A stretch of DNA of 64,000 nucleotides. Source: Bacteroidales bacterium. Lineage in GTDB: Bacteria; Bacteroidota; Bacteroidia; Bacteroidales; VadinHA17. The stretch is taken from the NCBI GenBank assembly GCA_021371855.1, contig JAJFVL010000008.1, forward strand, positions 117,720 through 181,719. The letters are read 5' to 3'. Positions 35,813-45,721 of the stretch are shown in pieces. How positions within the stretch are numbered: position 1 is the stretch's first letter; the number at the start of each line of letters is the position of its first letter. The notes beneath the pieces were generated by a model. It ran no database searches. It was not told the origin of the DNA and saw only the letters and a program-made list of their open reading frames with translations. A program made the position numbers and the translations under genes.

Positions 35813-36937
35813 ATGGAAGAAAAGGCAAAAGATATAATAACTGATGAACAACAGGAATATATTATTAATATAGGTCCTCAGCACCCATCTACTCATGGTG
35901 TCATGAGACTGGTAGTTTCACTCAAAGGTGAGTTTGTCTTAAATGTGGAACCACATATCGGATATATTCACCGGGGAATCGAAAAGATGTGTGAAAGCTT
36001 GACCTATCCACAGATAATACATCTCACTGACAGGATGGATTATCTTTCTGCCCATATTAATAATGAAGCTGTTTGTCTTGCAGTGGAAAAAGCGCTGGAG
36101 GTTGACATTCCTGACAGGGTAAAAGTGATACGGACTCTTATGTCTGAGCTTACCCGTATCCAGTCGCATGAACTCTTCTGGGCGTCATACGGCATGGATC
36201 TCGGCGGACAAACCTGTTATTTCTATGGATTGCGCGACAGGGAAATGGTGCTTGATATATTTGAAGAGACAACCGGCGGCAGAATGATAGTCAGTTATAA
36301 CTGCCCCGGGGGTGTTATGTATGATTTACATCCGAACTTCCGGAAAAGAGTAAAAGAATTTATAAAACATTTCAGAAAAGTTCTTCCTGAATATGACGAT
36401 ATTCTTACAAACAATGTGATTTTCCATGGGCGAACCGTGGGAATAGGACCTCTCCCGCTTAAAGAAGCTATCGCGTATGGGATTACAGGTCCTTCTGGCA
36501 GAGCTTCGGGTTTCTCCTGCGATGTCAGGAAACATGAACCATACAGTGCATACGACAGGGTTAAGTTCAATGAGGTATTGTTTACCGAAGGAGATTCATA
36601 TCACAGGTATCTGGCAAGAGTTGAGGAGATGAGGGAATCAATGGATATTATTGAACAATTGATAGATAATATTCCTGAGGGTCCATATGCCGTGAAGATG
36701 AAACCTGTTATTAAACTTCCTGAGGGTGAATATTACCAGAGAGTTGAAACTGCACGTGGAGAACTTGGAGTATTCATAATCAGCGACGGAAATAAGCTCC
36801 CTTATCGCGTAAAGTTCAGAACTCCGAATTTTGCAAATCTCTCTGTACTTAACCATTTGGTAAAAGGTTTTAAAATTGCCGACCTTATTGCAATTTTCGG
36901 ATCACTCGACTTTGTGATACCGGATATTGACAGATAA
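35813..36937 (+). CDS. nuoD: NADH-quinone oxidoreductase subunit D
   Basis: A 374-residue 49-kDa-type subunit, hydrogenase-like, that forms the quinone pocket with NuoB. Visible motifs are IGPQHPSTHGVMRL near the N terminus, VEPHIGYIHRGIEK, SHELFWASYGMDLGG and the C-terminal SLDFVIPDIDR. Slightly short of the usual length of about 390 but complete. The 81-base spacer after it holds a small palindromic repeat, with no terminator T run, so transcription to nuoH probably continues. Confidence 0.95.
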   Translation: MEEKAKDIITDEQQEYIINIGPQHPSTHGVMRLVVSLKGEFVLNVEPHIGYIHRGIEKMCESLTYPQIIHLTDRMDYLSAHINNEAVCLAVEKALEVDIPDRVKVIRTLMSELTRIQSHELFWASYGMDLGGQTCYFYGLRDREMVLDIFEETTGGRMIVSYNCPGGVMYDLHPNFRKRVKEFIKHFRKVLPEYDDILTNNVIFHGRTVGIGPLPLKEAIAYGITGPSGRASGFSCDVRKHEPYSAYDRVKFNEVLFTEGDSYHRYLARVEEMRESMDIIEQLIDNIPEGPYAVKMKPVIKLPEGEYYQRVETARGELGVFIISDGNKLPYRVKFRTPNFANLSVLNHLVKGFKIADLIAIFGSLDFVIPDIDR

Positions 36938-36946
36938 TAAAGTTTT

Positions 36947-36974
36947 ACCCCCAATCCCCACTAAAGGGGGCTTT
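36947..36974. repeat. Small C-rich/G-rich inverted repeat in the nuo operon
   Basis: ACCCCCAATCCCCACTAAAG followed by GGGGGCT forms a short hairpin between CCCCC and GGGGG. Sequences of this form recur in intergenic DNA of many Bacteroidota; copy number in this genome cannot be seen. Confidence 0.55.
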
Positions 36975-37018
36975 AATAGTTGGGAGTAGAGTAAAAACAA
37001 GATTTAAAGAATTAATGT

Positions 37019-38107
37019 ATGCCATTTGATATTTACGATTTTACCTCATTTACGAAATGGATCGACACGAGCCTTGAAAACGCCATGTCGCCATTCTGGA
37101 CAACTGTGACGGAAATGGCTATAGCCGGTGTTCTTTTCATTCTGTTTTATGCAGTTGTCGGACTTTTCCTGGTCTATGCAGAAAGAAAAGTATGCGCATT
37201 TGTTCAGAACAGGCTAGGTCCGAACAGACTTGGTCCGTATGGGATTTTTCAGACAATTGCCGACCTTATAAAGCTTCTTTTCAAAGAGTTGATTCCAATC
37301 AAAAATGCAGACAGGTTTCTGTTTAATCTCGCGCCATACATTGTAATTATTGTGAATTTTATGGTTCTCGGTGCAATCCCATATGCAAAGGGACTACACG
37401 CGATTGACTTTAATATTGGCATATTCTATATCATTGCAGTTTCCTCGATGAGTGTTATTGGTGTCCTTCTGGCAGGATGGTCCAGCAACAACAAATATTC
37501 TCTTATAGGCGCGATGAGAAGCGGCGCACAGATTGTCAGTTATGAACTTTCGGTCGGACTGTCACTGATCACCATGGTAATATTTGCGGGATCGATGCAA
37601 CTATCAGTGATTGTTGAAGCGCAAAGAACCGGATGGTTTATTTTCAAAGGACATATCCCGGCTTTTATTGCATTTGTAATTTACATTATTGCAGGTACTG
37701 CCGAGACTAACCGCGGGCCTTTCGACCTGGCTGAAGCTGAATCCGAACTCACTGCCGGTTACCATACTGAATATTCGGGTATCAAATTTGCTTTCTTCTA
37801 TCTTGCCGAATTTATTAATATGTTCATTGTGGCATCAATTGCTGCCACGATATTCCTTGGAGGATGGATGCCATTTCATATTGGCACCTGGGAAGGATTC
37901 AACAGGATCATGGATTTTGTTCCGCCGTTTATCTGGTACCTTGGAAAAACCTTTTTTGTAATATGGGTAATAATGTTGTTCAAATGGACATTCCCACGGT
38001 TGAGAATTGACCAGTTGCTTACCCTTGAATGGAAATATCTGCTCCCTATAAATCTTGTCAATGTACTGATTATGGCTTTTATAGTCCTCATGGGATGGCA
38101 TTTTTAA
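37019..38107 (+). CDS. nuoH: NADH-quinone oxidoreductase subunit H
   Basis: A 362-residue membrane subunit with eight or nine TM helices, joining the peripheral and membrane arms. Diagnostic segments are [21 protein letters not shown] and the acidic loop [26 protein letters not shown]. Complete; the ATG start is clear. Confidence 0.95.
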   Translation: MPFDIYDFTSFTKWIDTSLENAMSPFWTTVTEMAIAGVLFILFYAVVGLFLVYAERKVCAFVQNRLGPNRLGPYGIFQTIADLIKLLFKELIPIKNADRFLFNLAPYIVIIVNFMVLGAIPYAKGLHAIDFNIGIFYIIAVSSMSVIGVLLAGWSSNNKYSLIGAMRSGAQIVSYELSVGLSLITMVIFAGSMQLSVIVEAQRTGWFIFKGHIPAFIAFVIYIIAGTAETNRGPFDLAEAESELTAGYHTEYSGIKFAFFYLAEFINMFIVASIAATIFLGGWMPFHIGTWEGFNRIMDFVPPFIWYLGKTFFVIWVIMLFKWTFPRLRIDQLLTLEWKYLLPINLVNVLIMAFIVLMGWHF

Positions 38108-38151
38108 AAGATAAAAGATAAAAGATAAAAGTAAAAAGTAAAAAGTAAAAG
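38105..38151. repeat. Short tandem A-rich heptamer repeats
   Basis: Three copies of ATAAAAG are followed by copies of TAAAAAG in the nuoH-nuoI spacer. Being outside coding frames, length changes would only alter spacing. Confidence 0.7.
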
Positions 38152-38171
38152 CATTAAATACATATCTCTGA

Positions 38172-38654
38172 ATGAGAAGTATAATAAATTATCTGAAGGA
38201 CATTTTTTGGGGGGTCATGTCGCTACTTAAAGGTTTGAAAGTAACAGCATCATACTTCTGGAGACCAGGTGCCATTGTAACAGAGAAGTATCCTGAAAAC
38301 CGCAAATATCTTGTAATGTTCGAACGTTGCAAAGGAGAGCTGATAATGCCCCATAATGATAAAAACGAGCACAATTGCATCAGTTGCGGAATCTGTCAGA
38401 TGAGTTGTCCCAACGGATCAATTGAAGTTATTCCAAAAACAATTGATACTGAAGACGGCAAAAAAAAGAGGATACTTGATAAACATATTTACAGGTTAGG
38501 TCAGTGTACTTTCTGTGGACTATGCGTTAAAAATTGTCCTACCCATGCTCTTGCCTTCTCAACAAAATTTGAACATGCCGTCTTTAATAAAGCTCTTCTG
38601 ATAAAAGTGTTAAATAAACCCGGTTCTCAATTAAAGAAAGGAGTTGAACAATGA
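38172..38654 (+). CDS. nuoI: NADH-quinone oxidoreductase subunit I
   Basis: A 160-residue ferredoxin-like subunit with two 4Fe-4S motifs, CISCGICQMSCP and CTFCGLCVKNCP (clusters N6a/N6b), and an N-terminal amphipathic segment. Its last four bases overlap nuoJ. In the absence of NuoEFG, this is the most exposed cluster-bearing subunit and a candidate site of electron entry. Confidence 0.95.
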   Translation: MRSIINYLKDIFWGVMSLLKGLKVTASYFWRPGAIVTEKYPENRKYLVMFERCKGELIMPHNDKNEHNCISCGICQMSCPNGSIEVIPKTIDTEDGKKKRILDKHIYRLGQCTFCGLCVKNCPTHALAFSTKFEHAVFNKALLIKVLNKPGSQLKKGVEQ

Positions 38655-39193
38655 TCGCTAACCAGATAATGTTTTTTCTTTTATCAGCTATGATAATTGT
38701 CTTTTCAATTCTGACGGTTATAAGCCGGAAAATACTTAGGGCTGCCATATATCTGCTTTTTGTACTGGTATCAACATCAGGATTGTATTTTATGCTTAAC
38801 TACCAGTTTCTTGCCGCTGTTCAGTTGACGGTATATGCAGGCGGAATTGTTGTGCTGATTATCTTTTCAATCCTTTTAACAAGTCATATCAGCCAGAGAT
38901 TTGAGCCGGCAGGCCTGAAAAAATCAATGTTTTCAGCAATCGCAGCATTGACCGGTGCGATACTATCGATAGTTACAATTCTCGATTACAAATTTGAAGC
39001 AACTGCCATTGCAGCAAAAGAGGTTGATATGAGGCTGATAGGTAAAAGTCTGCTATCGGTAGATTATGACGGATATGTGCTTCCGTTTGAAGTCATATCA
39101 GTATTACTCCTTGCAGCTATGGTTGCAGCAATCGCGATTGCAAAAAAAAGTGGTCCCGCAAAGACCCAGTCACCAACATTAAAACAGGAATAA
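38651..39193 (+). CDS. nuoJ: NADH-quinone oxidoreductase subunit J
   Basis: A 180-residue ND6-type membrane subunit with five TM helices. It has the conserved YLLFVLVSTSGLYFMLNYQFLAAVQLTVYAGGIVVLIIFSILLT segment (pi-bulge helix TM3). It is translationally coupled to nuoI (ATGA overlap) and one base from nuoK. Confidence 0.93.
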   Translation: MIANQIMFFLLSAMIIVFSILTVISRKILRAAIYLLFVLVSTSGLYFMLNYQFLAAVQLTVYAGGIVVLIIFSILLTSHISQRFEPAGLKKSMFSAIAALTGAILSIVTILDYKFEATAIAAKEVDMRLIGKSLLSVDYDGYVLPFEVISVLLLAAMVAAIAIAKKSGPAKTQSPTLKQE

Positions 39194-39194
39194 G

Positions 39195-39512
39195 ATGAAC
39201 GCAGGAATACCCATACAATATTTTTTAATCCTGGCTGCGATAATGTTTTTTACCGGTATCTACGGATTTCTCACCCGCCGGAATCTCATTACAATACTGA
39301 TGTCTGTTGAATTGATTCTGAACTCGGTGAACATAAACTTTCTGGCTTTCAACCGATATCTTTATCCACATAAACTGGATGGGATGTTTTTCAGTCTGTT
39401 TATAATTGCGGTTGCTGCAGCAGAAGCAGCTGTTGCCATATCCATAATAATAAATATTTACAGACGGTTCACTACAATTAATGTTGAAGACGTTGACGAA
39501 ATGAAATACTGA
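39195..39512 (+). CDS. nuoK: NADH-quinone oxidoreductase subunit K
   Basis: A 105-residue ND4L-type subunit with three TM helices. It carries the two proton-path Glu residues of the family, in ILMSVELILNSVNINFLAF and in AVAAAEAAVAISIIINIYR. Complete and adjacent to nuoJ and nuoL as usual. Confidence 0.95.
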   Translation: MNAGIPIQYFLILAAIMFFTGIYGFLTRRNLITILMSVELILNSVNINFLAFNRYLYPHKLDGMFFSLFIIAVAAAEAAVAISIIINIYRRFTTINVEDVDEMKY

Positions 39513-39539
39513 TTACTACATCTTTAGGAAATTTTTTAT

Positions 39540-41459
39540 ATGATAAATTTAGGCTATACCATCTGGATCCCTCTCCTCCCCTTTTTAATGTTTCTCCTGC
39601 TTGGATTGGCAGGCCATAAGCTTAAACATAAACTCTCCGGTTTACTTGGAACCGGTGGATTGGCAATAATTACTGTATTGTCATATATTACTGCTTATAA
39701 ATACTTTTTTACAAGCGAAAAGATTGATGGTGCCTATCAGAAAATTACAGCATTCAACATCACCTGGCTTCAATTTACTGATAAACTTCATATTGACCTG
39801 GGTGTTCTTCTTGACCCGATTTCGGTAATGATGCTGATAGTTATAACCACCGTTTCATTTATGGTTCATATCTACAGTCTCGGGTACATGAAAGGTGAAA
39901 AAGGATTTGAACGTTATTTTGCATTTCTGTCTCTTTTCAGTTTCTCTATGCTTGGTCTGGTACTGGCGACAAATATTTTCCAGATGTATATCTTCTGGGA
40001 GCTTGTCGGGGTGTCATCATACCTTCTGATAGGATTTTATTATCAGAAACCTTCTGCTGTGAGTGCTTCAAAAAAAGCATTTATAGTGACAAGGTTCGCA
40101 GATCTTGGCTTCCTGATAGGAATTCTTTTACTGTCATTCAACACAAAAACATTTGATTTTATCACACTTACTGATCCCACCGGAACTGCAATAGCTCAGG
40201 GCAGCGGTATCGTTTTCATGGGCCTCTCAGTTATGACATGGTCGATGATTTTTGTGTTTATGGGTGGTATCGGAAAATCAGCAATGTTCCCCTTTCATAT
40301 ATGGCTTCCCGATGCAATGGAAGGCCCGACACCTGTTTCAGCTCTTATTCATGCAGCTACGATGGTTGTTGCAGGTGTTTATCTTATTGCAAGGATGTTC
40401 CCGATTTATACATTCTCCGCTCCTGTGGCCCTTGAAGTTGTGGCATACGTAGGAGCTTTTTCATCACTTTTTGCAGCAATAATTGCTTGTACCCAGACTG
40501 ACATAAAGAGGGTTCTTGCATACTCCACAATTTCGCAGATAGGTTATATGTTGCTGGCTCTGGGTGTTTCGGGGTATGGAGGATATGAAGGCCTGGGTTA
40601 TATGGCATCAATGTTCCATCTGTTCGCACATGCAATGTTTAAGGCATTGCTTTTCCTTGGAGCAGGAGCGATAATTCATGCCGTCCACAGCAACTATATG
40701 ACAGATATGGGAGGTCTGCGTAAATATCTCCCTGTCACGCATATGACATTTCTGATTGCCTGTCTTACTATTGCAGGGATACCTCCGTTATCAGGGTTCT
40801 TCAGTAAAGATGAGATCCTTGCAGCTGCACTCCACAGCAATAAGCTTTTATTTGCTGTTGAGTATGCTGTAGCAGGATTGACAGCATTTTATATGTTCAG
40901 GATATATTTCAGCATTTTCTGGGGAAAAGAGACTCAATATCATGAGACCCCACACGAGGCTCCTCCAACCATGACAATCCCATTAATTGTTCTAGCTATT
41001 GGTTCGGCATTATCAGGATTAATTCCTTTCAATGAACTTGTAACCTCCGACGGTAAGGCTTTCGAATCGGAAATCGAACTGTTAGTCGCTATTCCATCGG
41101 TACTGATCGGCTTGCTTGGAATAGGTATAGCATATGTAATGTACCGGAAAGAAACAACGATACCTGAAAAACTGGCTGCCACATTTAAGTACAGCTATAA
41201 GTGGGCATACAATAAGTTTTATATGGATGAATTGTATCTTTTTGTTACGAAGAAGATCATCTTTAAACACATATCGGAACCGGTAGCATGGTTCGACCGG
41301 CATATTGTAGATGGCACAATGAATGCAATAGCCTATGTTACACAAAGTGTCTCTTTCAGGATAAGGGGTCTTCAATCGGGCCAGTTGCAGAAATATGCTT
41401 ATGTTTTTTTTACCGGAGCTATACTGCTGGCAATATTATTTATTTACCTGTGGAAATAA
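39540..41459 (+). CDS. nuoL: NADH-quinone oxidoreductase subunit L
   Basis: A 639-residue antiporter-like distal subunit with about 16 TM helices and a C-terminal lateral helix region. Family segments are YIFWELVGVSSYLLIGFYYQ (key Glu), PFHIWLPDAMEGPTPVSALIHAATMVVAGVYL (Lys/His path) and KALLFLGAGAIIHAVH. It translocates protons (or Na+). Confidence 0.96.
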   Translation: MINLGYTIWIPLLPFLMFLLLGLAGHKLKHKLSGLLGTGGLAIITVLSYITAYKYFFTSEKIDGAYQKITAFNITWLQFTDKLHIDLGVLLDPISVMMLIVITTVSFMVHIYSLGYMKGEKGFERYFAFLSLFSFSMLGLVLATNIFQMYIFWELVGVSSYLLIGFYYQKPSAVSASKKAFIVTRFADLGFLIGILLLSFNTKTFDFITLTDPTGTAIAQGSGIVFMGLSVMTWSMIFVFMGGIGKSAMFPFHIWLPDAMEGPTPVSALIHAATMVVAGVYLIARMFPIYTFSAPVALEVVAYVGAFSSLFAAIIACTQTDIKRVLAYSTISQIGYMLLALGVSGYGGYEGLGYMASMFHLFAHAMFKALLFLGAGAIIHAVHSNYMTDMGGLRKYLPVTHMTFLIACLTIAGIPPLSGFFSKDEILAAALHSNKLLFAVEYAVAGLTAFYMFRIYFSIFWGKETQYHETPHEAPPTMTIPLIVLAIGSALSGLIPFNELVTSDGKAFESEIELLVAIPSVLIGLLGIGIAYVMYRKETTIPEKLAATFKYSYKWAYNKFYMDELYLFVTKKIIFKHISEPVAWFDRHIVDGTMNAIAYVTQSVSFRIRGLQSGQLQKYAYVFFTGAILLAILFIYLWK

Positions 41460-41487
41460 CTGAATACTAAGAAAAAGTCTTTTCATT

Positions 41488-42993
41488 ATGGATATTTTAA
41501 CTCAGTTTGTTGTAATTCCGCTCCTTACCATAACCGGCATAATCCTGGTAAAAGACACCCGTCAGGTTAAGATGGTATCGGCAATTGGAATGGGTCTGCA
41601 GTTAATTATGGCCGGGATCCTTTTATTCCTTTATGTCTCTGCCCGTCGTGCCGGTAACAGCGCAGAAATGTTATTTGTTAAAGATATAGTCTGGTTTAAA
41701 AGTCTTAACATTCATTACACTGTTGGTGTCGACGGCATCTCTGTTGCAATGATCTGTCTCACATCGCTGGTTGTCTTTGCAGGTATCTTTGCCTCCTGGG
41801 AAGTTGATTTCCTCAGAAAAGAGTTTTTCGTTTCTCTCATTCTTCTTGCAACAGGTGTTTTCGGATTTTTCATTTCTATCGATCTGTTCACAATGTTCCT
41901 CTTCTATGAGCTTGCCGTTATTCCAATGTATCTTCTTATCGGCATCTGGGGCAGCGGGCCCAAGGAATATGCAGCTATGAAACTGACACTTATGCTTATG
42001 GGAGCTTCTGCTCTCATCCTTGTAGGCATACTTGGAATTTATTTCAATTCGGCTCCTGCCGGCGGACAACTTACCTTCAATATCCTGGATATATCAAAAG
42101 TAAAAATCCCGATGTCAGCCCAGTATTTGTTTTTTCCTCTGACATTTGTTGGCTTTGGAGTGCTTGGGGCTTTATTCCCGTTTCATACATGGTCGCCCGA
42201 TGGTCACTCATCTGCACCTACGGCAGTATCAATGCTCCATGCCGGAGTACTGATGAAACTTGGAGGTTATGGTGCTTTCAGAGTAGCAATATTCCTGATG
42301 CCTGAAGCAGTAAAGGAATTATCCTGGATCTTTATAATTTTAACTTCAGTAAGCGTTATATACGGAGCATTCGGTGCAATAGTTCAGAAAGACCTTAAAT
42401 ATATCAATGCATATTCTTCGGTAAGCCACTGCGGTCTGGTATTGTTTGCAATACTTATGTTGAATCAGACGGCAATGACCGGAGCAATAATACAGATGAT
42501 CTCACATGGACTAATGACAGCTCTCTTCTTTGCTCTTATCGGTATGATTTACGGCCGTACTCATACAAGGATGATCAATGAAATGGGTGGACTGATGAAA
42601 GTTATTCCGTTCCTTTCAGTATGCTATGTTATTGCAGGTCTGGCTTCTCTGGGGCTGCCGGGATTCAGTGGTTTTGTTGCTGAGATGACGATTTTCGTCG
42701 GTGCATTTCAGCATCCCGAAATCTTTTACCGGGTTGTAACAGTCATTGCCGCCTCTTCAATAGTGATCACTGCTGTATACATATTAAGAGTAGTTGCTAT
42801 TCTTCTTCTTGGCCCGGCAACCAATGAGCATTTCGACCATTTTACCGATGCAAAATGGTTTGAGAAAGTTTCGGTAATTACACTAATATGTTTTATTGCA
42901 TTAATAGGCCTTGCACCATTCTGGCTTTCTTCAATGATCGGATCAAGCCTCCAGCCAATTATGAATAAAATTCTTGCTCTTAATCCGTTTTGA
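41488..42993 (+). CDS. nuoM: NADH-quinone oxidoreductase subunit M
   Basis: A 501-residue antiporter-like subunit with about 14 TM helices. Conserved features are FLFYELAVIPMYLLIGIWG (Glu), FPFHTWSPDGHSSAPTAVSMLHAGVLMKLGGYG and YINAYSSVSHCG. Here the usual WLPDAH is WSPDGH. Complete. Confidence 0.95.
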   Translation: MDILTQFVVIPLLTITGIILVKDTRQVKMVSAIGMGLQLIMAGILLFLYVSARRAGNSAEMLFVKDIVWFKSLNIHYTVGVDGISVAMICLTSLVVFAGIFASWEVDFLRKEFFVSLILLATGVFGFFISIDLFTMFLFYELAVIPMYLLIGIWGSGPKEYAAMKLTLMLMGASALILVGILGIYFNSAPAGGQLTFNILDISKVKIPMSAQYLFFPLTFVGFGVLGALFPFHTWSPDGHSSAPTAVSMLHAGVLMKLGGYGAFRVAIFLMPEAVKELSWIFIILTSVSVIYGAFGAIVQKDLKYINAYSSVSHCGLVLFAILMLNQTAMTGAIIQMISHGLMTALFFALIGMIYGRTHTRMINEMGGLMKVIPFLSVCYVIAGLASLGLPGFSGFVAEMTIFVGAFQHPEIFYRVVTVIAASSIVITAVYILRVVAILLLGPATNEHFDHFTDAKWFEKVSVITLICFIALIGLAPFWLSSMIGSSLQPIMNKILALNPF

Positions 42994-43025
42994 ATTATTG
43001 TAAATGTATTGGATAATATTATAAT

Positions 43026-44447
43026 ATGAGTTTAGGAACCTTTTTAGAATTACGGCAGGAACTGCTTCTTATAGCTGCTGCTCTTTTAGTATTGATCGCG
43101 GAGATATTCTCGGATGCTGATAAAAAGAGAAATACAGGCCTGCTTTCGATAATACTGTTGGGAATTGTTACTATAGCCGGTTTTTTCCCCGCGCCATCCG
43201 GACAACTCTTCGGAGGGATGTACCTGACCACAAACGTCAGGTTATTAATGAAAAACATCCTGAATATAGGAGCGTTACTTGTTTTCATTCAGTCAGTTAC
43301 CTGGCTTAAAAAGGAAGAACATTGCGAAAAGGCCAGTGAGTATTTTCTTCTGCTTATTTCAACACTTATCGGAATGGACTTCATGATTTCAGCAGGTCAC
43401 TTCATAATGTTTTATATAGGACTTGAACTTGCAACTATTCCAATAGCAGCTCTGGCAGCCTTCGACCGTTATAAAAATAAATCTGCAGAAGCAGGTATTA
43501 AACTCATTTTATCATCATCATTATCATCAGGTATCCTGCTGTACGGATTATCTCTTATTTACGGTACTACCGGATCCCTTTATTTTTCTGAGATCTCTGC
43601 CCTTTTTGCAAACAATAATATCCAGATACTCGGATTCATCTTTTTCTTTACCGGTATGGCATTTAAAATATCTATAGTTCCATTTCACCTATGGACGGCT
43701 GACGTTTATGAAGGCTCACCTGTTAACATCACATCATATCTTTCAGTTATTTCAAAGGGAGCAGCTATATTTACTTTAATTATCATACTGTTCACAGTTT
43801 TCCCCGTAATTATCGGAACCTGGCAAAAGACAATTTATGTCACATCAGTTCTTACCATGACTATTGGTAATCTTTTTGCCATCAGACAACAGAATCTCAA
43901 GCGGTTTCTCGCATTCTCTTCAATTTCACAGGCAGGATACATACTGCTTGGCTTTATGAGCGGGAATCAAATGGGAATGGCCGCCGTGATCTATTATGTC
44001 CTTATTTATATCTTTTCAAATCTCGGCGCATTCGGAGTGGTAACAGCAATTTCAAATGCAACGGGGAAAGAGAATATGGATGATTATAATGGTCTCTATC
44101 ACACAAATCCGAAACTCAGCCTGATCATGATGCTATCGTTGTTTTCACTTGCAGGAATTCCTCCGGTAGCAGGTTTTTTTGGTAAATTTTTCCTCTTTAC
44201 AGTCGCTGCGCAACAGGGATATTATCTTCTTGTGTTGATTGCAGTCCTCAATACAATCATTGCTTTATATTATTACCTCCTTGTCGTAAAAGCTATGTTC
44301 ATTAACAAAAGCGAAACACCAGTTGAATATTTCAGAAGTGATTTCCCGACACGTTTTGCTTTGGGTATATGTATTGCCGGTATTGTTGTTACCGGTTTTG
44401 CGAGTATTATCTTTGAGGTAATAAGAAATTTAAGTTTCGTGATCTGA
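43026..44447 (+). CDS. nuoN: NADH-quinone oxidoreductase subunit N
   Basis: A 473-residue antiporter-like subunit, last of the operon. Conserved features are FYIGLELATIPIAALAAF (Glu), PFHLWTADVYEGSPVNITSYLSVISKGAAI and FLAFSSISQAGYILLG. It completes the set nuoABCDHIJKLMN. No strong terminator was found in the 125-base gap after it; the next gene is convergent. Confidence 0.95.
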   Translation: MSLGTFLELRQELLLIAAALLVLIAEIFSDADKKRNTGLLSIILLGIVTIAGFFPAPSGQLFGGMYLTTNVRLLMKNILNIGALLVFIQSVTWLKKEEHCEKASEYFLLLISTLIGMDFMISAGHFIMFYIGLELATIPIAALAAFDRYKNKSAEAGIKLILSSSLSSGILLYGLSLIYGTTGSLYFSEISALFANNNIQILGFIFFFTGMAFKISIVPFHLWTADVYEGSPVNITSYLSVISKGAAIFTLIIILFTVFPVIIGTWQKTIYVTSVLTMTIGNLFAIRQQNLKRFLAFSSISQAGYILLGFMSGNQMGMAAVIYYVLIYIFSNLGAFGVVTAISNATGKENMDDYNGLYHTNPKLSLIMMLSLFSLAGIPPVAGFFGKFFLFTVAAQQGYYLLVLIAVLNTIIALYYYLLVVKAMFINKSETPVEYFRSDFPTRFALGICIAGIVVTGFASIIFEVIRNLSFVI

Positions 44448-44572
44448 AAAAGATCTCAATTTATATATTTCTTACCATCACGATGTGGATATATAATGGT
44501 CTGGTCCACATTCAAAGACAAAAGAACTGGCCAATGCCTTATATTCTATTCAACGCGATATGGGACTCATAG

Positions 44573-45655
44573 TTAACTGTGACTAAGATCTTTAGCCTTT
44601 ACCCAAATAGTATGCTCGCCTATATTACTGCTGTTATATTTTATCCACATATAGCCAAACTCATTTCCCGTACCACACATATTTCCCCAATCTTGTCCCC
44701 AGGAGTTCTTTATAAGCCAGCATTGAATTTCATCGTTCCATCCGATAATTGCAACAGCGTGGTTTACATTATTATGTTCTCCGGATTGAAAAGAAGAAAA
44801 GATTCCACCGACATAAAGCTGAAACCCGGAATCTGCAAAGAGAGCAGTGGATAGAACTCCATGTTCACATAAAGCCTGCTTTATCTGAAAAACTGTCGGT
44901 ATTTTACTTAAATCACCGGATGGATCTACTACTCCCCATGTCACTGCAAAATAATCATTTGAATGTAGATGTGCCGGGCAGCTCTGGTCTGGTCCGGCAT
45001 ACTCTAAAACTCTTTCATCAGCAACATCCTTGTTGTTATCAACCATCCAGTCAAACACCAGACTCATCCATCCACCATGAGCTGAAGTGCCTGCACCTGA
45101 ACAGTTTATTATATGTTGTTCAGAGGTATTGATCCACCGGCTGTTAATTATTTTAAAACTACTTTCATAAGCTGCCATTGCTGAGAAAGCCCAACAACTT
45201 CCATATGGTCCCTGATCGCGAATGGGACTGACAAAGCCACCCTTACGTAAATCAAGTTTTGGCATGGAGGGATTTCCATAAATATAAGTTACAGGTTTGG
45301 GTTTGGGTCTGGGTTTATGTTTAAAATTAACCGTCGTATTATTATCCGTGGTTGCAGTATCTCTCATATACATCACTTTGGCTTTCATTCTGGCAATAAA
45401 TTGACGTTGCTCATCAGGTTTAAGTTGCTTTAGTCCTGTAATCTTTTCAATTGGCAGGTCAGCTTTTGATGTGTATCCGACTACATACTGAAGGTTTTTT
45501 GAGGCAATTTCCCGCCTGGCTGCAGCTAGTTTATTTTTGACTGCCACAGGCGCTTTAGCCTCACGTAGTTTAAATAATTCAGGAATTTGAAGTTCCTGGG
45601 AAAACACTGTACTACAGCAGAATAAGATTACTAAAAAAGATAAAGTTCTTTTCAT
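44573..45655 (-). CDS. Secreted papain-like cysteine protease (C1 family)
   Basis: A 360-residue exported protease with a signal peptide (about residues 1-19). A propeptide-like region is followed by a Lys/Pro-rich stretch (about 112-122) and a C1 catalytic domain from about 135. The active-site segment GPYGSCWAFSAMAAYESS holds the Cys, NHAVAIIGW the His and LIKNSWGQDWG the Asn. The oxyanion Gln is in IRDQGPYG. It probably acts in the periplasm or outside the cell. It is convergent with nuoN and monocistronic. Confidence 0.92.
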   Translation of the reverse strand: MKRTLSFLVILFCCSTVFSQELQIPELFKLREAKAPVAVKNKLAAARREIASKNLQYVVGYTSKADLPIEKITGLKQLKPDEQRQFIARMKAKVMYMRDTATTDNNTTVNFKHKPRPKPKPVTYIYGNPSMPKLDLRKGGFVSPIRDQGPYGSCWAFSAMAAYESSFKIINSRWINTSEQHIINCSGAGTSAHGGWMSLVFDWMVDNNKDVADERVLEYAGPDQSCPAHLHSNDYFAVTWGVVDPSGDLSKIPTVFQIKQALCEHGVLSTALFADSGFQLYVGGIFSSFQSGEHNNVNHAVAIIGWNDEIQCWLIKNSWGQDWGNMCGTGNEFGYMWIKYNSSNIGEHTIWVKAKDLSHS

Positions 45656-45721
45656 CAGAATATTATTTTATTTTTAATGATTTGGGGAACATATTACTAT
45701 GTTTCAGGTAAGCAATTTCAT

